Origin: Sialis fuliginosa
Lineage: Eukaryota; Arthropoda; Insecta; Megaloptera; Sialidae
Reading direction: 5' to 3'
Assembly: GCA_961205875.1 (NCBI GenBank)
Contig: OY540818.1
Location: 19,814,761 to 19,878,760 of the forward strand
DNA length: 64,000 nt
Notes under the pieces: generated by a model
Database searches by the model: none
What the model was told of the DNA's origin: nothing
The model's input: only the letters and a program-made list of their open reading frames with translations
Position numbers and translations under genes: made by a program
Shown: one piece after another, positions 1 through 10,917 of the stretch
Position numbering within the stretch: the first letter of the stretch is position 1
Layout: each line of letters opens with the position of its first letter

Positions 1-217
1 TCAAAATACCAACAATGAAACATGAAATTCATAACAATACCCAGATGTTTATTACCGTCGTATATTTTCATAGAAAAACGCATCAATCAATAAGTGCAAT
101 AACATAATTTAATACAATACAAAATTTAAATGTGCATTTTTTAGCTATAATGCTATAATGACAGAATTTAGCACGAGGAAGCACTGTGCATTTACTTGGT
201 TATGGTCTGTGGAAAAT

Positions 218-223
218 TTTATT
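218..223 (-). terminator. Candidate polyadenylation signal of zinc-finger copy 1
   Basis: AATAAA reads on the minus strand about 35 bases beyond the TAA stop of the leftmost zinc-finger gene. The position suits an insect polyadenylation signal, but the region is AT-rich and the hexamer alone is weak evidence. Confidence 0.35.
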
Positions 224-258
224 AACTCTTTTAATACATTTGTGTACAAAAACATTAC

Positions 259-1837
259 TTATTTATTAAAACTATATCTATGCTTTAATTTATGACTTTT
301 CAAATTATCATTTCTAGTAGAGCTATATTTACACATATCACATTTAAATGGCCGTTCGTTTGTATGTGTTAATTTATGTTTGACTAAATTATGTTTCCAC
401 GTGCAGCTATATTCACATCGGTCGCATTTAAATGGCTGTTCGTTAGTATGTTTCACTTTATGTTTCACCAAATCACTTTTCCATGCTGATTTATAATCGC
501 ACTGATCACAACGAAACGGTCTTTCATTGCTATGTATTACTTTATGTTTCACAACATTGAGTCTTCTATTAGAGCTATATTCGCACACGTCACATTTAAA
601 AGGGCGTTCGTTTGTATGCGTTAAAGTATGCCTCACTAAATCACTTTTCCGTACGCTGCTATACTCGCACTGATCGCATTTGAACGGTCTTTCGTTTGTA
701 TGTGTCAATTTATGTTTAGCTAAATCGTTTTTACGCACAGTTGAATATTCACATTGTTCGCATTTAAATGACTTTTCTTTTGTATGTGCTTGCAGTTTAT
801 GTCTTTGCAATAGACCTTTATGTTTACAACTATAATTACATTGATCACAATTTAGAGGGCGTTCAGTTGAATGTGTCAGTTTATGTATTTCTAAATAATA
901 TTTGTGTTTGCAGCTATACTCGCATTGATTACATTTATGTATTTTTAAATTCAAATTTGAAACTGTTTTATTTTTTTTTATTGCTTGTGTGTGATTTATT
1001 TCTTCTTTTTTTTCTTCTTGTGTGTTTTTATTTTCGATTAGTTTTTCTTCAAATTCTTCCTGAAAAAACTATGTACAATTACAATATATATGGAACATTT
1101 GTTTTGGAACCTCTGCTCTCTTCTACTTTTATCTGTCAAACGTACAAAATAACGTAAGGTAGTGGCACCAGTCTTGGCAAGGACCCCAGTAATGGCACAT
1201 TTTTAATTGAATTAGAAATATGTGTTGATATTTGATTACTACCATTTCTGAATATTAATCTATATACATTTAACTGTCTTACAGCGTGATTTGATCACAT
1301 GAGGCCAATAGGTGTCAAAATGGTGGACATTTAAACTAATTATTAGTATAATTTATGTATTAATTTGACGATTCTTTCTTTTATATCTTTTGTGTCATAG
1401 TACTTATCATTTTGTAATCATTAGCAAGTGTGTCGAGAAAAAACATGAACAAAATAAAAAAATAAACTATATTTTAATTAAATTGCTTACAAAAAACATG
1501 CCCATTAATCCAAAAAAACCCGAAAACTTGCTCTTATAGCAGCGACCATAACTGGTGCATTTACCTTATATTAAAATAGAAGAAAACTGCTTTTGCCTAC
1601 CTCATATTCTTGTTTAATATATACTGAACATATATCATGTGTTTCAGCATGTTGAGGTAGGTCATTTTCTTCCACTTCCTGTTTAATGTGAAATGTTTCA
1701 ACATATTGAAGAGGATCGATTTCTTCAATTTCTTCTTTTATGTGTACTTCTTTCACGTATAAAGTTTCAACACAGGATTCAGAATTTTGAGGAGAATCGA
1801 TTTCTTTTTTGATAGCTTCCTGTTTTACGTGAAACAT
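259..1837 (-). CDS. C2H2 zinc-finger protein, cluster copy 1 (8 fingers)
   Basis: Two coding exons, 1837-1601 and 1059-259, give about 345 residues. Exon 1 starts MFHVKQE and ends before a GTAGGC donor after an EYE triplet. Exon 2 starts after TTTTTTCAG. Both exons are whole codon multiples, so the intron is phase 0. Residues 1-79 form about four degenerate repeats with five hydrophobic-K-x-E motifs. A Lys/Glu-rich stretch follows, then eight C-x2-C-x12-H-x3-4-H fingers joined by TNERPFK-type linkers. The second finger has the longer HKLQAH spacing. A nuclear DNA-binding role is expected from the family; the target is unknown. An AATAAA (minus strand) lies about 35 bases past the stop. The intron holds a complete 414-bp inverted-repeat element (1155-1568). 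Confidence 0.87.
1155..1568 (+). mobile_element. TA-flanked MITE, family B, complete copy in intron of zinc-finger copy 1
   Basis: The element starts AGGTAGTGGCACCAGT and ends with the inverted counterpart (ACTGGTGCATTTACCT), flanked by TA on both sides. It has no coding capacity. The family recurs about fifteen times in the window. The TA duplication suits a Tc1/mariner-type or related mobilising transposase; the superfamily is inferred. Confidence 0.75.
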
Positions 1838-2149
1838 TTTTAATTAATGTTTCCCAAATGTTCCGTTAAGCAATTACTAAAATACAATGTATCGTACACA
1901 AATAAAATGGCTATTTTTCAGCGCATGCTCTTTTCTGATGTGAACTAGAGCAGTGATACTCAACATTTTTTACTAGTTTCAATTTTTAATTTTATCTAAT
2001 CTAATTTGACTTTTTTCAAATTACAATTTTATAATGAATTATTATTAACAATAAATAATTATCAGTTATTTTTAATAACAATGACTTACATAATGAAAAA
2101 TATATACATTCTTTTAAAAATTTTAAATTGATGTTTCCGATTCACGTCA

Positions 2150-2640
2150 AGACAAACAATTTTCGTTCCATGTCTGTCTGTCTGTCTGTGTGTTGTCACA
2201 CGCATAACTCATGAACCACTGAACCGATATTAATGAAACTTGGTTGGATGGTTGGGTCTGGCTTGAGGACGGTTCCATTTCAAAATCATCAAAATCGTGT
2301 GTAAGGGGGAGGGGTTACATCCCAAAATATTATTTTTTTCAAGAAATCTCAAGAACGACACATGTTACGTGAAAATTTTACAGAATCTTTTTTGTAGAGC
2401 ATTCAATTTCCTATAATATAGGTCTAAAATGTTTGTTGTAAACTATTCCCTTACAAAGATTTATCTCAATTTGCATTTAGATTGAAACTGTCAAAAAATT
2501 AAAAATATACGAAAAAATAAATCAGGTGCGTTTTTAAAATTCTATAAAAATTAAATGGTTAATAAATGAACACTATCGGTTTTTATTTAAATTGTGTGGT
2601 GAATTTAGCACGAGGAAGCACTGTGTATTTACTTGACAAT
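2150..2640 (-). repeat. Interspersed repeat H, 3' flank of zinc-finger copy 2
   Basis: The stretch around 2360-2640 matches 46606-46935 in reverse complement, including GCATTCAATTTCCTAT and a GCACGAGGAAGCACT end. The left side (about 2165-2290) has TCTG repeats and ATGAACCACTGAACCG, typical of insect SINE or LINE tails. A short piece with the same end is at about 166-200, beyond zinc-finger copy 1. Confidence 0.5.
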
Positions 2641-2649
2641 GTTTTTTTT

Positions 2650-4418
2650 TCATTTAAAATGTTTTAATTCATGCTTTTCTAGCCGATATTTATGCCTGGT
2701 GTTATAATTGCATAGGTCGCATTTAAAAGGTCGCTTTTTACTATGTATCGATTTATGCCTTACTAAAGTACATTTTTCTTTACAGCTAAATTTACACTCG
2801 TCGCATTTGAAAGATTTTACATCAGTATGCGTCAATTTATGTTTAGTTAATTTAAAATTCGTCAAGCAACTGAATTTGCATTGGTCGCATTGAAAAGGCC
2901 GTTCGTTTTTATGTAATAATTTATGTCTCATCAATTTACATTTCTCTACACAGCTAAAATCGCATTGGTCGCAATTAAAAGGCCATTCGCCGGTATGTTG
3001 GAATTGATGCTTTACTAAATCACCTTTCCTTTTAGACTTGTATTTACATTGGTCGCATTTAAAACGTCTATCGTTGCTATGCGTCCACTTATGTCTAGCC
3101 AAAGTACTCGTATCTTTGCAGCTGAAATCGCATTCGTTACATATATAAGGCCGTTCGTTGCTATGCGATATTTTATGCCTTTCCAATCGATACTTCTCCG
3201 CGTAACTTCGGTCGCATTGGTCGCATTTAAAAGGTTTTTCGTCACTGTGCGTTAATTTATGTCTAGCTAAAATGCTCGAGTCTTTACAGCTCATTTCACA
3301 TCGGTCGCATTTGTATGGTCGTTCGTTACTATGCGACAATTTATGCCTTCTTAATTTATAATTTTCTATACAGCTATACTCGCATTGGTCGCATTTAAAA
3401 GGTCGTTCAGTACCATGACTTAATTTATGTTTCAGTAAATCACCTTTACGTGCTGTTCCGTATTCACATTGGCCACATTTAAATGGTCGGGTATTTGTAT
3501 GTGTTGATTTATGTATTTGTAAATAATAATTCCTTTTACTGCTATACTCGCATTGGTCGCATTTGTATTTTTTTTTACTACTTTGAACTATTTCACTGCC
3601 AGGATTTGTTCCCAATTCACCGTTTGTTGTTTCTTGCTTAATAACGTCTTTGATATTTTCTTGGTTATGTTTTATATCGGGTAGAATTTCTTCTTCTTCA
3701 TATTCTTCCTATCAAACGATTTTTTTTATTAATTACCAAGGTATATAAAGACGAGGTAGTCTCATGAGCTCCTTGACCAATCAGCGATGGCGCGAGAATT
3801 GACGTCACCACGAAGACGTATTCAAATGTTAGAAATGAATAATAGAATATCAATTCCTTTATTTATTATTGTCTTCGTATTTTTTGTTATTTTAACAACA
3901 TATATAATCAAAGCAGTACAAATTCGACATTCCAAAACCATAAAAAAAGCTGTCACAGACAATTTGGTATATTCACGAAGTATAATTTTTACTATTCTTA
4001 ACTGGCCAACGCTGTTGGTTAAGGATCTCATGAGACTACCTTGGTTTTATATACCTTGATTAATTACTAAAAAAGTTATAAATTCCAAATAAAATCATGC
4101 ATCGAATAAAAATCCAATTTATTTGTTTGAGAACCTCTGTTCTTATTTACCTTTGCGCATGCGCGACATCTGTCAATTTATAGTTTACAAATCACTGTGT
4201 TTGAATATTAAACAACTTTAACCTACCTCACATTCTTGTTTGATGTAATCTGAAAATACTTCATTGTTTTCAGAATCTAAAGAATCGTCGTTTTCTTCTA
4301 CCTCTTCTTCCATAAATTCATGTTTCACGTGAAACGTTTCATCATAGTTTTCAGAGATTTGTAGAGTACCAAGATCCACTACTTCTTCTTTGATATCTTC
4401 ATGTTTTATATGCAACAT
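2650..4418 (-). CDS. C2H2 zinc-finger protein, cluster copy 2 (11 fingers)
   Basis: Exons 4418-4227 and 3708-2650 join in phase 0 to about 416 residues. Exon 1 (64 codons, MLHIKHE start) has four hydrophobic-K-x-E motifs (IKHE, IKEE, VKHE, IKQE) and ends at a GTAGGT donor. Exon 2 opens with a Glu-rich run, has another VIKQE, then eleven canonical fingers. Finger order resembles copy 3: the first pair, a KDxSxLARHK type, one with the unusual HQFQH ending, and a last finger with KYRLEKH in both. Copies 2 and 3 therefore look like the closest relatives, with gain or loss of fingers in the middle. The intron holds an inverted-repeat element at 3735-4062. Probable nuclear DNA-binding factor of unknown target. 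Confidence 0.87.
3735..4062. mobile_element. MITE-like element N in intron of zinc-finger copy 2
   Basis: Ends of about 50 bp form an imperfect inverted repeat: AAGGTATATAAAGAC then GGTAGTCTCATGAG at left, mirrored at 4015-4060. An apparent 90-residue frame inside (3787-4059) spans both inverted repeats and is not considered a gene. Confidence 0.6.
4132..4178 (-). promoter_or_regulatory. Paralog-conserved intron 1 block of zinc-finger copy 2
   Basis: The plus-strand string CCTCTGTTC, a spacer, GCGCATGCGC and then ACATCTGTCA is shared with copy 5 (about 12447-12494) and, diverged, with copies 1 (1108-1135), 3 (7848-7895) and 6 (15049-15087). It lies 50-80 bases inside the intron from the donor, except in copy 1, where a transposon now separates it from the donor. 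Candidate intronic promoter or enhancer element. Confidence 0.4.
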
Positions 4419-4930
4419 TTTAGCACAATAATAACAGTAATTTTTCGGATATAAACTAAATAATATTAGCTTTCCAAGAGAAAGTTTTATAAATTCAATA
4501 TGGCTGCTTTTTCAGATTTTTATGTGGACTAAAGCAGTGACTCTTAAAATGTTTTCATTTTATTTAAAAAGTCGAAATGAATAACAGTTACGATTAAGGT
4601 AAATTTAGTGCTCCAAATTATTTCATAGAAAATCTGTTTTATTTTAATGTTCAAGGTTACTACTCTAGAATATAATGTATAGATGTTAATAATAAATTGC
4701 TAGAAATATTGTAATAGAAATGATCAAAAAGTATTACATACAAACATATAGACTGCCAAATTCATAACCCCCCTTTTGGCGTTATTGGGTAAAAATAAAT
4801 ATTTTAAAAAACAATGGATTTGTGGGGGAAAAGACGAAATAACAAAATATTTAATAAATTTATTAATTAATAAGTATACCTAAAAACAATTTTTACACAT
4901 ATTCAGCTTCTAAAAATTAAAATTTCGGTT

Positions 4931-4973
4931 TACCATTACTGGGGTTCTTGTCAAGTCTGGTGCCACTACCTTA
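4931..4973 (-). mobile_element. MITE family B, terminal fragment
   Basis: Only the 5' terminal 40-odd bases (ATTACTGGGGTTCTTGTCAA, then GGTGCCACTACCTTA) remain, between zinc-finger copies 2 and 3. Confidence 0.6.
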
Positions 4974-5091
4974 CATTATGTTATAAATTAAATTTTAAAT
5001 TGTATTTGTTTGGATTCAACACTGTCAACAATATTTAACAAAATAAATATACAATTAAATACGATTCTGGAAACCATAATTATTTAAGGAT

Positions 5092-5774
5092 GTATGGCAG
5101 GTATCTAATTTCAACGAGAAATAGTTGAAATTTGGAGAAGTTACTCCTTTTTAAATCTTAAGTACCCACACAAAATTTCAAAAGGTTTTACAACATAGTT
5201 TCAAAGTTATTATTTTTTTAAATTAACATGGGCTCTTATGGAAGAATGGTGTATTTACGGTTAAAGTCCAATAAAACACATGGTTCAAGCATCGAGAAAA
5301 ATCTTAAATTTTCACAACACGTCACTTACATATTTAGCAACAAGTTTCATAAAAAAAATTATACGCATACTGAACTAAATTGTGAGAAAAAATAATTATT
5401 GCTGAAAAATATTGAAAAAAAAATGGCGTACTGAAATGTAATGATTTGTTTTTATTACATATTTTTTCATATATGTAAGCATATGAAGTACTAATATTAT
5501 TATTTTCATTACATTTGTATATGTTCTAAATACTTAGTGTTATTTAAAAATATTTTAATTTATGTCATTTATAACAATAAAATACTTCTTTTGTTTTTAT
5601 ATCTGACAGATGAATTCAGAATAAAATTTTTTCGTACATATTATCAACACAAATATTAGTTTTTTGGCTAAAATTCTAAAATAACAGTCAATAATGGGAA
5701 ATAAGGTTTTAAACAAAAGTATTTTTATAGTTTATGTAGTATTTAAACGAATTTGACTTTCTTATAAGTTTTGA
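5092..5774 (-). repeat. Interspersed repeat E, copy 1
   Basis: About 680 bp match 18769-19424 in reverse complement almost end to end. Shared strings include CATGGGCTCTTATGG, GACTTTAACCGTAAATAC (inverse) and ATCTGACAGATGAATTC. No coding frame was recognised. Probably a non-autonomous transposable element of unknown type. It fills the spacer between zinc-finger copies 2 and 3. Confidence 0.65.
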
Positions 5775-5842
5775 TCGTTGATTGCATCTAGATTTACATT
5801 ATTTTTGGCTCAGACTGTACGTGCAATACATCTTTAAAACTC

Positions 5843-8114
5843 TCATTCAAAAGCTATTTCATTAGAATGTTTTAATTTATGTTTTTCTAATCGATATTTC
5901 TGTCTACAACTATATTGGCATCGGTCACATTTAAAAGGTCGTTCATTACTATGTATTAACTTATGCCTTACTAAATTATTTTTCTGTATACAGCTAAATT
6001 CGCACTCATCGCATTTAAAAGGTCGCATAAACGTATGCGTCAGTTTATGATTCATCAACTTATGTTTCTGCAAACAACTATACTCGCATTGATCACACTT
6101 ATAAGGTTTATTATCAGAATGTTGATATTTATGAGAAACTAAATAACTTTCTTGAACGGTACTAAATTCGCACTGATCGCATTTGAAAGGTCTCTCGTTC
6201 GTATGCGACAACTTATGCCTGACCAATTTATATTTCTCTATACAGCTATAATCGCATTCATCGCATTTAAAAGGCCGTTCGCTGGTGTGTTGAAATTGAT
6301 GCTTAACTAAGTCACTTCTCCTGACAGATTCGTAATCGCATTGCCCGCATTTAAAATGCCGTTCGTTGCTATGCGTTAGTTTATGTCTGGCTAAGGTACT
6401 TTTGTCTTTGCAGCACAGTTCACACTGGTCGCATTTGAACGGCCTTACATCAGTATGTGTTAATTTATGCCTTCCCAGTTTATATTTTTCTATACAGCTA
6501 TAATCGCATTGATCGCATTTAAAACGTCTATCGTTTGTATGCGTTAATTTGTGTTTTACCAAGTACGATTTTTGTGTGCAGGTATATTCGCATCTGTCGC
6601 ATTCGAAAGGTCTTTCGGTACTGTGGGTTAATTTATGTTTGACTAAATCACCTTTACGTACGGATTCGTATTCGCATTCGTTGCATTTGAACGGTCGGGT
6701 GTTTGTATGCGTTAGTTTGTGCACTTGCAAATAATATTTCTTTTTGCTGCTATATTCGCACAGGTCGCATTTGTAGTCGATTAAATTCGCACTGGAACGT
6801 TTTTTGGTTTTACTTGATTTTTTTTTAAATATTTTACTTGGCGATTCTTGGTTAATATGTTCTTGGGTGTTTTTATTCTCTGGTAGTTTTTCTTCTTCTG
6901 CTGCATAATCGTCCTGTAAATAAAATTTTCTTTTATTCAAATTTCAAGCATTAACAAAAAATCAGTGATAGTCGATAAAACAGGTCACGCCCATTTTTTA
7001 TCTAATAAATTTTTCGATATACAAAATAGCCTGTGCCCTTCTTCAGATTCCAAGCTATCTCTCTGTCAAATTTCATCCAAATCGGTTAAGCAGTTTAGCC
7101 GTGAATAGGTAAGAAAAACAGACAGACACACTTTTGCATTTATTATAATATTAGTATGGATTGCACAAAAAAATCGAATAATAATTTGGAACAATAGTTT
7201 TGGTTATATTTTATTTCTATTATGATAGTCGATAAAACAGGTAACGCGTACATTTGTCACACTCATTTTTCATCTAATAAATTTTTCGAAATACAAAATA
7301 CTTAGCCTATGCCCTTCCTCAGAATCCAATCCATCTCTCTGCCAAATTTCAACAAAATCGGTTCAGCGGTTTAGCCGTGAAAAGGTAACAAACAGGCAAA
7401 CAAAAGTTTGTAATAAACTTCGAGCATATACCTACTAGTCAGCCTTTCCGTCCGCCGTGCGAACAAGCGTGCAAGAGAGAAAGCGCGAATAAGTCTACAA
7501 CCTTTCTCTTTCGCTCGCCGAATTCAGCACGCAGAGCGAGAGAGAAAGGATGTAAACTTATTCGCGCTTTCTCTCTCGCACGCTTGTTTTGCACGGCCGA
7601 GCGGCAAGACTGCCTCTATATAGTAGGTATATGCTCGAAGGTAATAAACAATATAAATAAATAAACAAAATAGAACATTATTTATAATTTGAATATATTT
7701 TTCACGGTAATTGTGTCGTTTTGAAATCAAATAGTGAGTTTTTCACGATAAATAGGGCTCCGATGTGAAAACTTTGAGTGCCAAACACAAAAAACTGACT
7801 TACTGATTTTACTGACCAGTTTTGACCCGTGCAATAGTTTTAGTACCTCTGTTATATTTCACTCTAATACATGCGCAGTAACTGTCACACTTACGACCTG
7901 TATTATTTTCTATATTAGTAAAGTTTTTACCTACCTCATATTCTTGTTTAATGAATACTGAAAATACATTATAATTTTCATCATTTCGAGGAGAATCGCT
8001 TTCATCCACTTCCTCCTTCACATTTTCCTGTTTCACGTGAAGCGTTTCGACATATTGAAGAGGATCGATATCTTCTATCTCTTGTTTGATATCTTCCTGT
8101 TTCACGTGAAACAT
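5843..8114 (-). CDS. C2H2 zinc-finger protein, cluster copy 3 (11 fingers)
   Basis: Exons 8114-7935 and 6913-5843 join in phase 0 to about 416 residues. Exon 1 (60 codons) shows the repeat most clearly: FHVKQEDIKQE and LHVKQENVKEE about 23 residues apart, then VFIKQEYE at the donor. It carries five hydrophobic-K-x-E motifs. Exon 2 begins DDYAAEEEK, has a basic Ser/Lys segment (KKKSSKTKKR, a possible nuclear localisation signal), then eleven canonical fingers. The intron holds two SINE-like repeats and an inverted-repeat element with an 8-bp target duplication (7418-7640). The start is the ATG whose MFHVK context is shared by the paralogs. Confidence 0.87.
6968..7160 (+). repeat. SINE/LINE-tail-like repeat in intron of zinc-finger copy 3
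   Basis: Contains GTCGATAAAACAGGTCACGC, a CCTTCTTCAGATTCCAAGCT segment, CCAAATCGGTTAAGCAG and a tail ending ATTATAATATTAGTATGGAT. Related copies are at 7222-7402, 54519-54690 and 60190-60350. This kind of 3' tail is widespread in lepidopteran genomes; the exact family is not assigned. Confidence 0.55.
7222..7402 (+). repeat. SINE/LINE-tail-like repeat, second copy in the same intron
   Basis: Repeats the GTCGATAAAACAGGTAACGC start and the CAAAATCGGTTCAGCGG segment of the copy 250 bases upstream. The tail is interrupted by the element at 7418-7640. Confidence 0.55.
7418..7640. mobile_element. Fold-back MITE O with 8-bp target duplication
   Basis: The 223-bp element is almost fully palindromic: CTTCGAGCATATACCTACTA at left, its inverse at right, and long arms around AAGCGTGCAAGAGAGAAAG. 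Identical GTAATAAA octamers flank it (7410-7417 and 7641-7648). An 8-bp duplication suits hAT-type insertion. It sits in the tail of a SINE-like repeat and so is younger than that repeat. Confidence 0.75.
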
Positions 8115-8773
8115 TGCAACACACTAATATTATATCTCGATACGTAATATTTCAATAAAACTGAAAATTATAATTTCCAAGAAGCAAATGTTCACAGTTC
8201 AGTTAAGTTTTGACTGCTACACAACAATATACAACTCTAACATGGCTGTAGTTTTTCTTCTACGTTTCACGCATGCACTGCGGCTGCTGCATGTGTCAAC
8301 TAGAAAACAGTGGTACCTAAACATTTTTTATAATAATTTCAATAATTTTTATGCTGTTGTCTCACGTTATTGTGTATATAGCGTACTCACTCTACCAATA
8401 CAAATGATTATTGAAAATGCTGCACGAAATTAAACTTTATTAACATTAAAAAAACAACAAAATATAATTACACTCATTTTTTGTACAGTTATACATACTT
8501 ATAACAATTTAATTTTAAAAATAACAAAAAATATGCATAAATATAATCTACATTTAATAGTAAAAAATACTTTTTCTACAATCGTTTAAAAAATTAGGCT
8601 ATTTTACACCTAAATTACACAAATAACTATTTTAGAATGTAATACTTGAATTTGACAACATAAATACTTGAAGTACATTTTCATAATACTTGATTTTAAC
8701 AAGTACTTGAAAATCTTACTTCAAGTATATTTGAAAATAGTAAAACTTACTTAATACTTCAAGTACTTTTACT

Positions 8774-8990
8774 GAGTACTTGGTACTCGTACTTCAAGTA
8801 CTTTTACTGAGTACTTGGTACTCGTACTTCAAGTACTTTTACTGAGTACTTGGTACTCGTACTTCAAGTACTTTTACTGAGTACTTGGTACTCGTACTTC
8901 AAGTACTTTTACCGAATACTTGGTACTCGTACTTCAAGTACTTTTACTGAGTACTTGGTACTCGTACTTCAAGTACTTTTACTGAATACT
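8774..8990. repeat. 35-bp minisatellite overlapping the 3' end of zinc-finger copy 4
   Basis: At least six near-identical 35-bp units, each with GAGTACTTGGTACTCGTACT then TCAAGTACTTTTACT, begin at 8774, 8809, 8844, 8879, 8914 and 8949. More diverged relatives extend left to about 8640. The last unit and a half lie inside the coding exon and encode its C-terminus and stop. Confidence 0.9.
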
Positions 8991-10688
8991 TATGATTGTT
9001 CTGCATGTTAGTATGTGTTAATTTATGCATTACTAATTTACTTTTGTCAATAAAGCAACAATCACATTGGTAACATTTAAATTTACGTTTGTCACTATGT
9101 GTCGATTTATGATTGGTCAAATCACTTTTCAATACACTGCTAAATTCACACTGGTCGCATTTATATGGCCGTTCTATAGTATGTTGAAGTTTATGTTTAT
9201 CTAACCCACTTTTTAGTATATTACTGTATTGGCATTTGTCGCACTTGTATAATTTTTTGACACTATGTGTTAATTTATGATTGACTAAATCATATTTCAA
9301 TACACTGCTAAATTCACACTGGTCGCATTTGTATGGCCGTTCTATAGTATGCTGAAGTTTATGTTTATCTAACCGACTTTTTATTATATTGCTATATTCG
9401 CATCGGTCGCATTTGTATAGTCTATGAGTTAATTTATGATTGATTAAATCATATTTCAATACACTGCTAAATTCACAGTGGTCGCATTTATATTGTCGTT
9501 CAATTGTATGCTGAAGTTTATGTTTATCTAACCTACTTTTTAATATATTGCTATATTCACATAAATCACATTTGTACAGCCGTTTTTCGCTGTGAGTTAA
9601 TTTATGATTGACTAAATCATATTTCAATACACTGCTAAATTCACACTGTTCGCATTTATATTTCCGTTCTTTAGCATGTGTTAATTTATGTTTAATTAAA
9701 CGACATTTGTCTCTGAAGCTATGTTCACATTGATCGCATGCATGAAGTTTTTTATTTTTTTTAATATGCGTTAATTTATGTCTGATATAATATTCTTCGA
9801 TATTGAAGCTACCTTCACATTGATCACAGTTAAAAGGCCGATCATTTGTTTGTTTTGTCAAATGATCATTATTATGTGTTAATTTATGTCTTAATAAAGA
9901 CGGTTTTAATTTACACTTGAATTCGCATTGGTCGCATTTGAATGGCCGTTGGTAGACATGGGTTAAAATATGTGTTACAAAACTATCTTTTTCTTTACAG
10001 CTATATTCACATAAGTTACACTGAAAGGGTTCATTATTATCATGTGTTATTATATGTCCGGCTAAATCCTTTCTGGTTTTAAAGCTATATTCGTCACTGT
10101 CAGATTCACATTCACTGCTTGTAGATTCTTCTTGTGTATTTTGATTTTCGGGTAGATTTTCTTCTTTAACTAAAAAATCTTCCTGCAAAATAATAGTACA
10201 TATAATTATTATGTTTTATTAATCCAAATTATTTAATTGAAAATCTGTTACTACTCTAGCTATAATCTATGGACACTAAAAGTATTTAAAAAAATTATTA
10301 TAACAATAAAAAAATCAAAAATTTGATTGTTTCGTTTTGTTTCTTTAAAACTGTTGTATATCACTTTTATCATAAATATTAAAACTAAATTGTTTTTGCA
10401 AGTAAATAATTGTTTAATTTTTATTTTAGTGTTTGTATTTTATCCATAGATAAGAACACATTTAAATATTTGAAGCACTGTTTTACCTACCCCATATTTT
10501 GGATATTCAGCATCATTTTCTTTCTTTATATCTTCCTGTTTCACGTGAAACATTACAGCATCTTGAAGAGGATCATTTTCTTTTTTTATGTTTTCTAATT
10601 TTACCTGTACCATTTCGTCGTATATTTCAATATCCTGAAAATGACCCACGTCTTCTATTTCTTCTTTTATATGTTTCACATGAAACAT
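8944..10688 (-). CDS. C2H2 zinc-finger protein, cluster copy 4 (12 fingers in a two-finger repeat)
   Basis: Exons 10688-10491 and 10182-8944 join in phase 0 to about 478 residues, the longest copy. Exon 1 (66 codons) has five hydrophobic-K-x-E motifs and ends YPKYG at a GTAGGT donor. Exon 2 has a degenerate first finger without the normal Cys pair, then twelve canonical fingers. From the fifth canonical finger onward the helices alternate between an FSSVLKYDLVNH type and a YSNILKSRLDKH type, so the array grew by duplication of a two-finger module. One linker is shortened (HKLTH directly to RLYKC). The last residues, about KVLEVRVPSTQ and the stop, are encoded by a 35-bp minisatellite. Confidence 0.87.
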
Positions 10689-10812
10689 TGTAACTCAGTT
10701 ATAATATAACCTAAACCGTAATGTTACAATAAATTCCTTTTATATTCTGTGAAGTGACATATCACGTATGATAACTCAAACTAAAATGGCCACTTTATTA
10801 AATTTCCGTTTC

Positions 10813-10824
10813 TGTGCATGCGCT
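10813..10824 (-). promoter_or_regulatory. GCATGC-core element upstream of zinc-finger copy 4
   Basis: TGTGCATGCGCT lies about 125 bases 5' of the start codon. GCATGC cores occur at similar distance upstream of copies 1 (about 1922), 3 (about 8270) and 6 (about 15452), next to AAAATGGC-like strings (GCCAT on the gene strand, resembling a Pho/YY1 core). Regulatory role inferred from recurrence only. Confidence 0.3.
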
Positions 10825-10876
10825 GATAGGGACACTTTAATCTATGGATTTTAGTCTATGGGTAAATGAACTAAAG

Positions 10877-10905
10877 CAGTGATACTCAACATTTTTTATT
10901 TATTT
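10877..10905. repeat. CAGTGATACTCAACATTTTT boundary motif repeated upstream of every zinc-finger gene
   Basis: Related strings sit 115-190 bases beyond each exon 1, near 1951, 4534, 8303, 10877, 12850 and 15495, with an extra copy near 13504. They separate each unit from the 3' end of its neighbour. The sequence resembles a hAT-family transposon end (CAGTG followed by CTCAAC), but no matching inverted end was found, so it may simply be promoter-proximal sequence duplicated with the genes. Confidence 0.45.
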
Positions 10906-10917
10906 AATCTAATTAAT

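Noticed and set aside
768-1157. Plus-strand 129-codon hydrophobic frame
   Set aside because: It is antisense to the finger exon of zinc-finger copy 1. Its composition follows from the complement of finger codons and AT-rich flank.
3787-4059. 90-codon frame with a transmembrane-like stretch
   Set aside because: It runs from one inverted end of the intronic MITE to the other, has no relatives recognised, and is best explained as chance within the element.
8025-8110. CACGTG E-boxes in exon 1 of several zinc-finger genes
   Set aside because: They arise from the codons for the conserved F-H-V-K peptide (TTY CAC GTG AAA), so coding constraint explains them.
8774-8990. Regular repeat that might suggest a CRISPR array
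   Set aside because: Units are contiguous 35-bp tandem copies without unique spacers, in a eukaryotic genome; it is a minisatellite.
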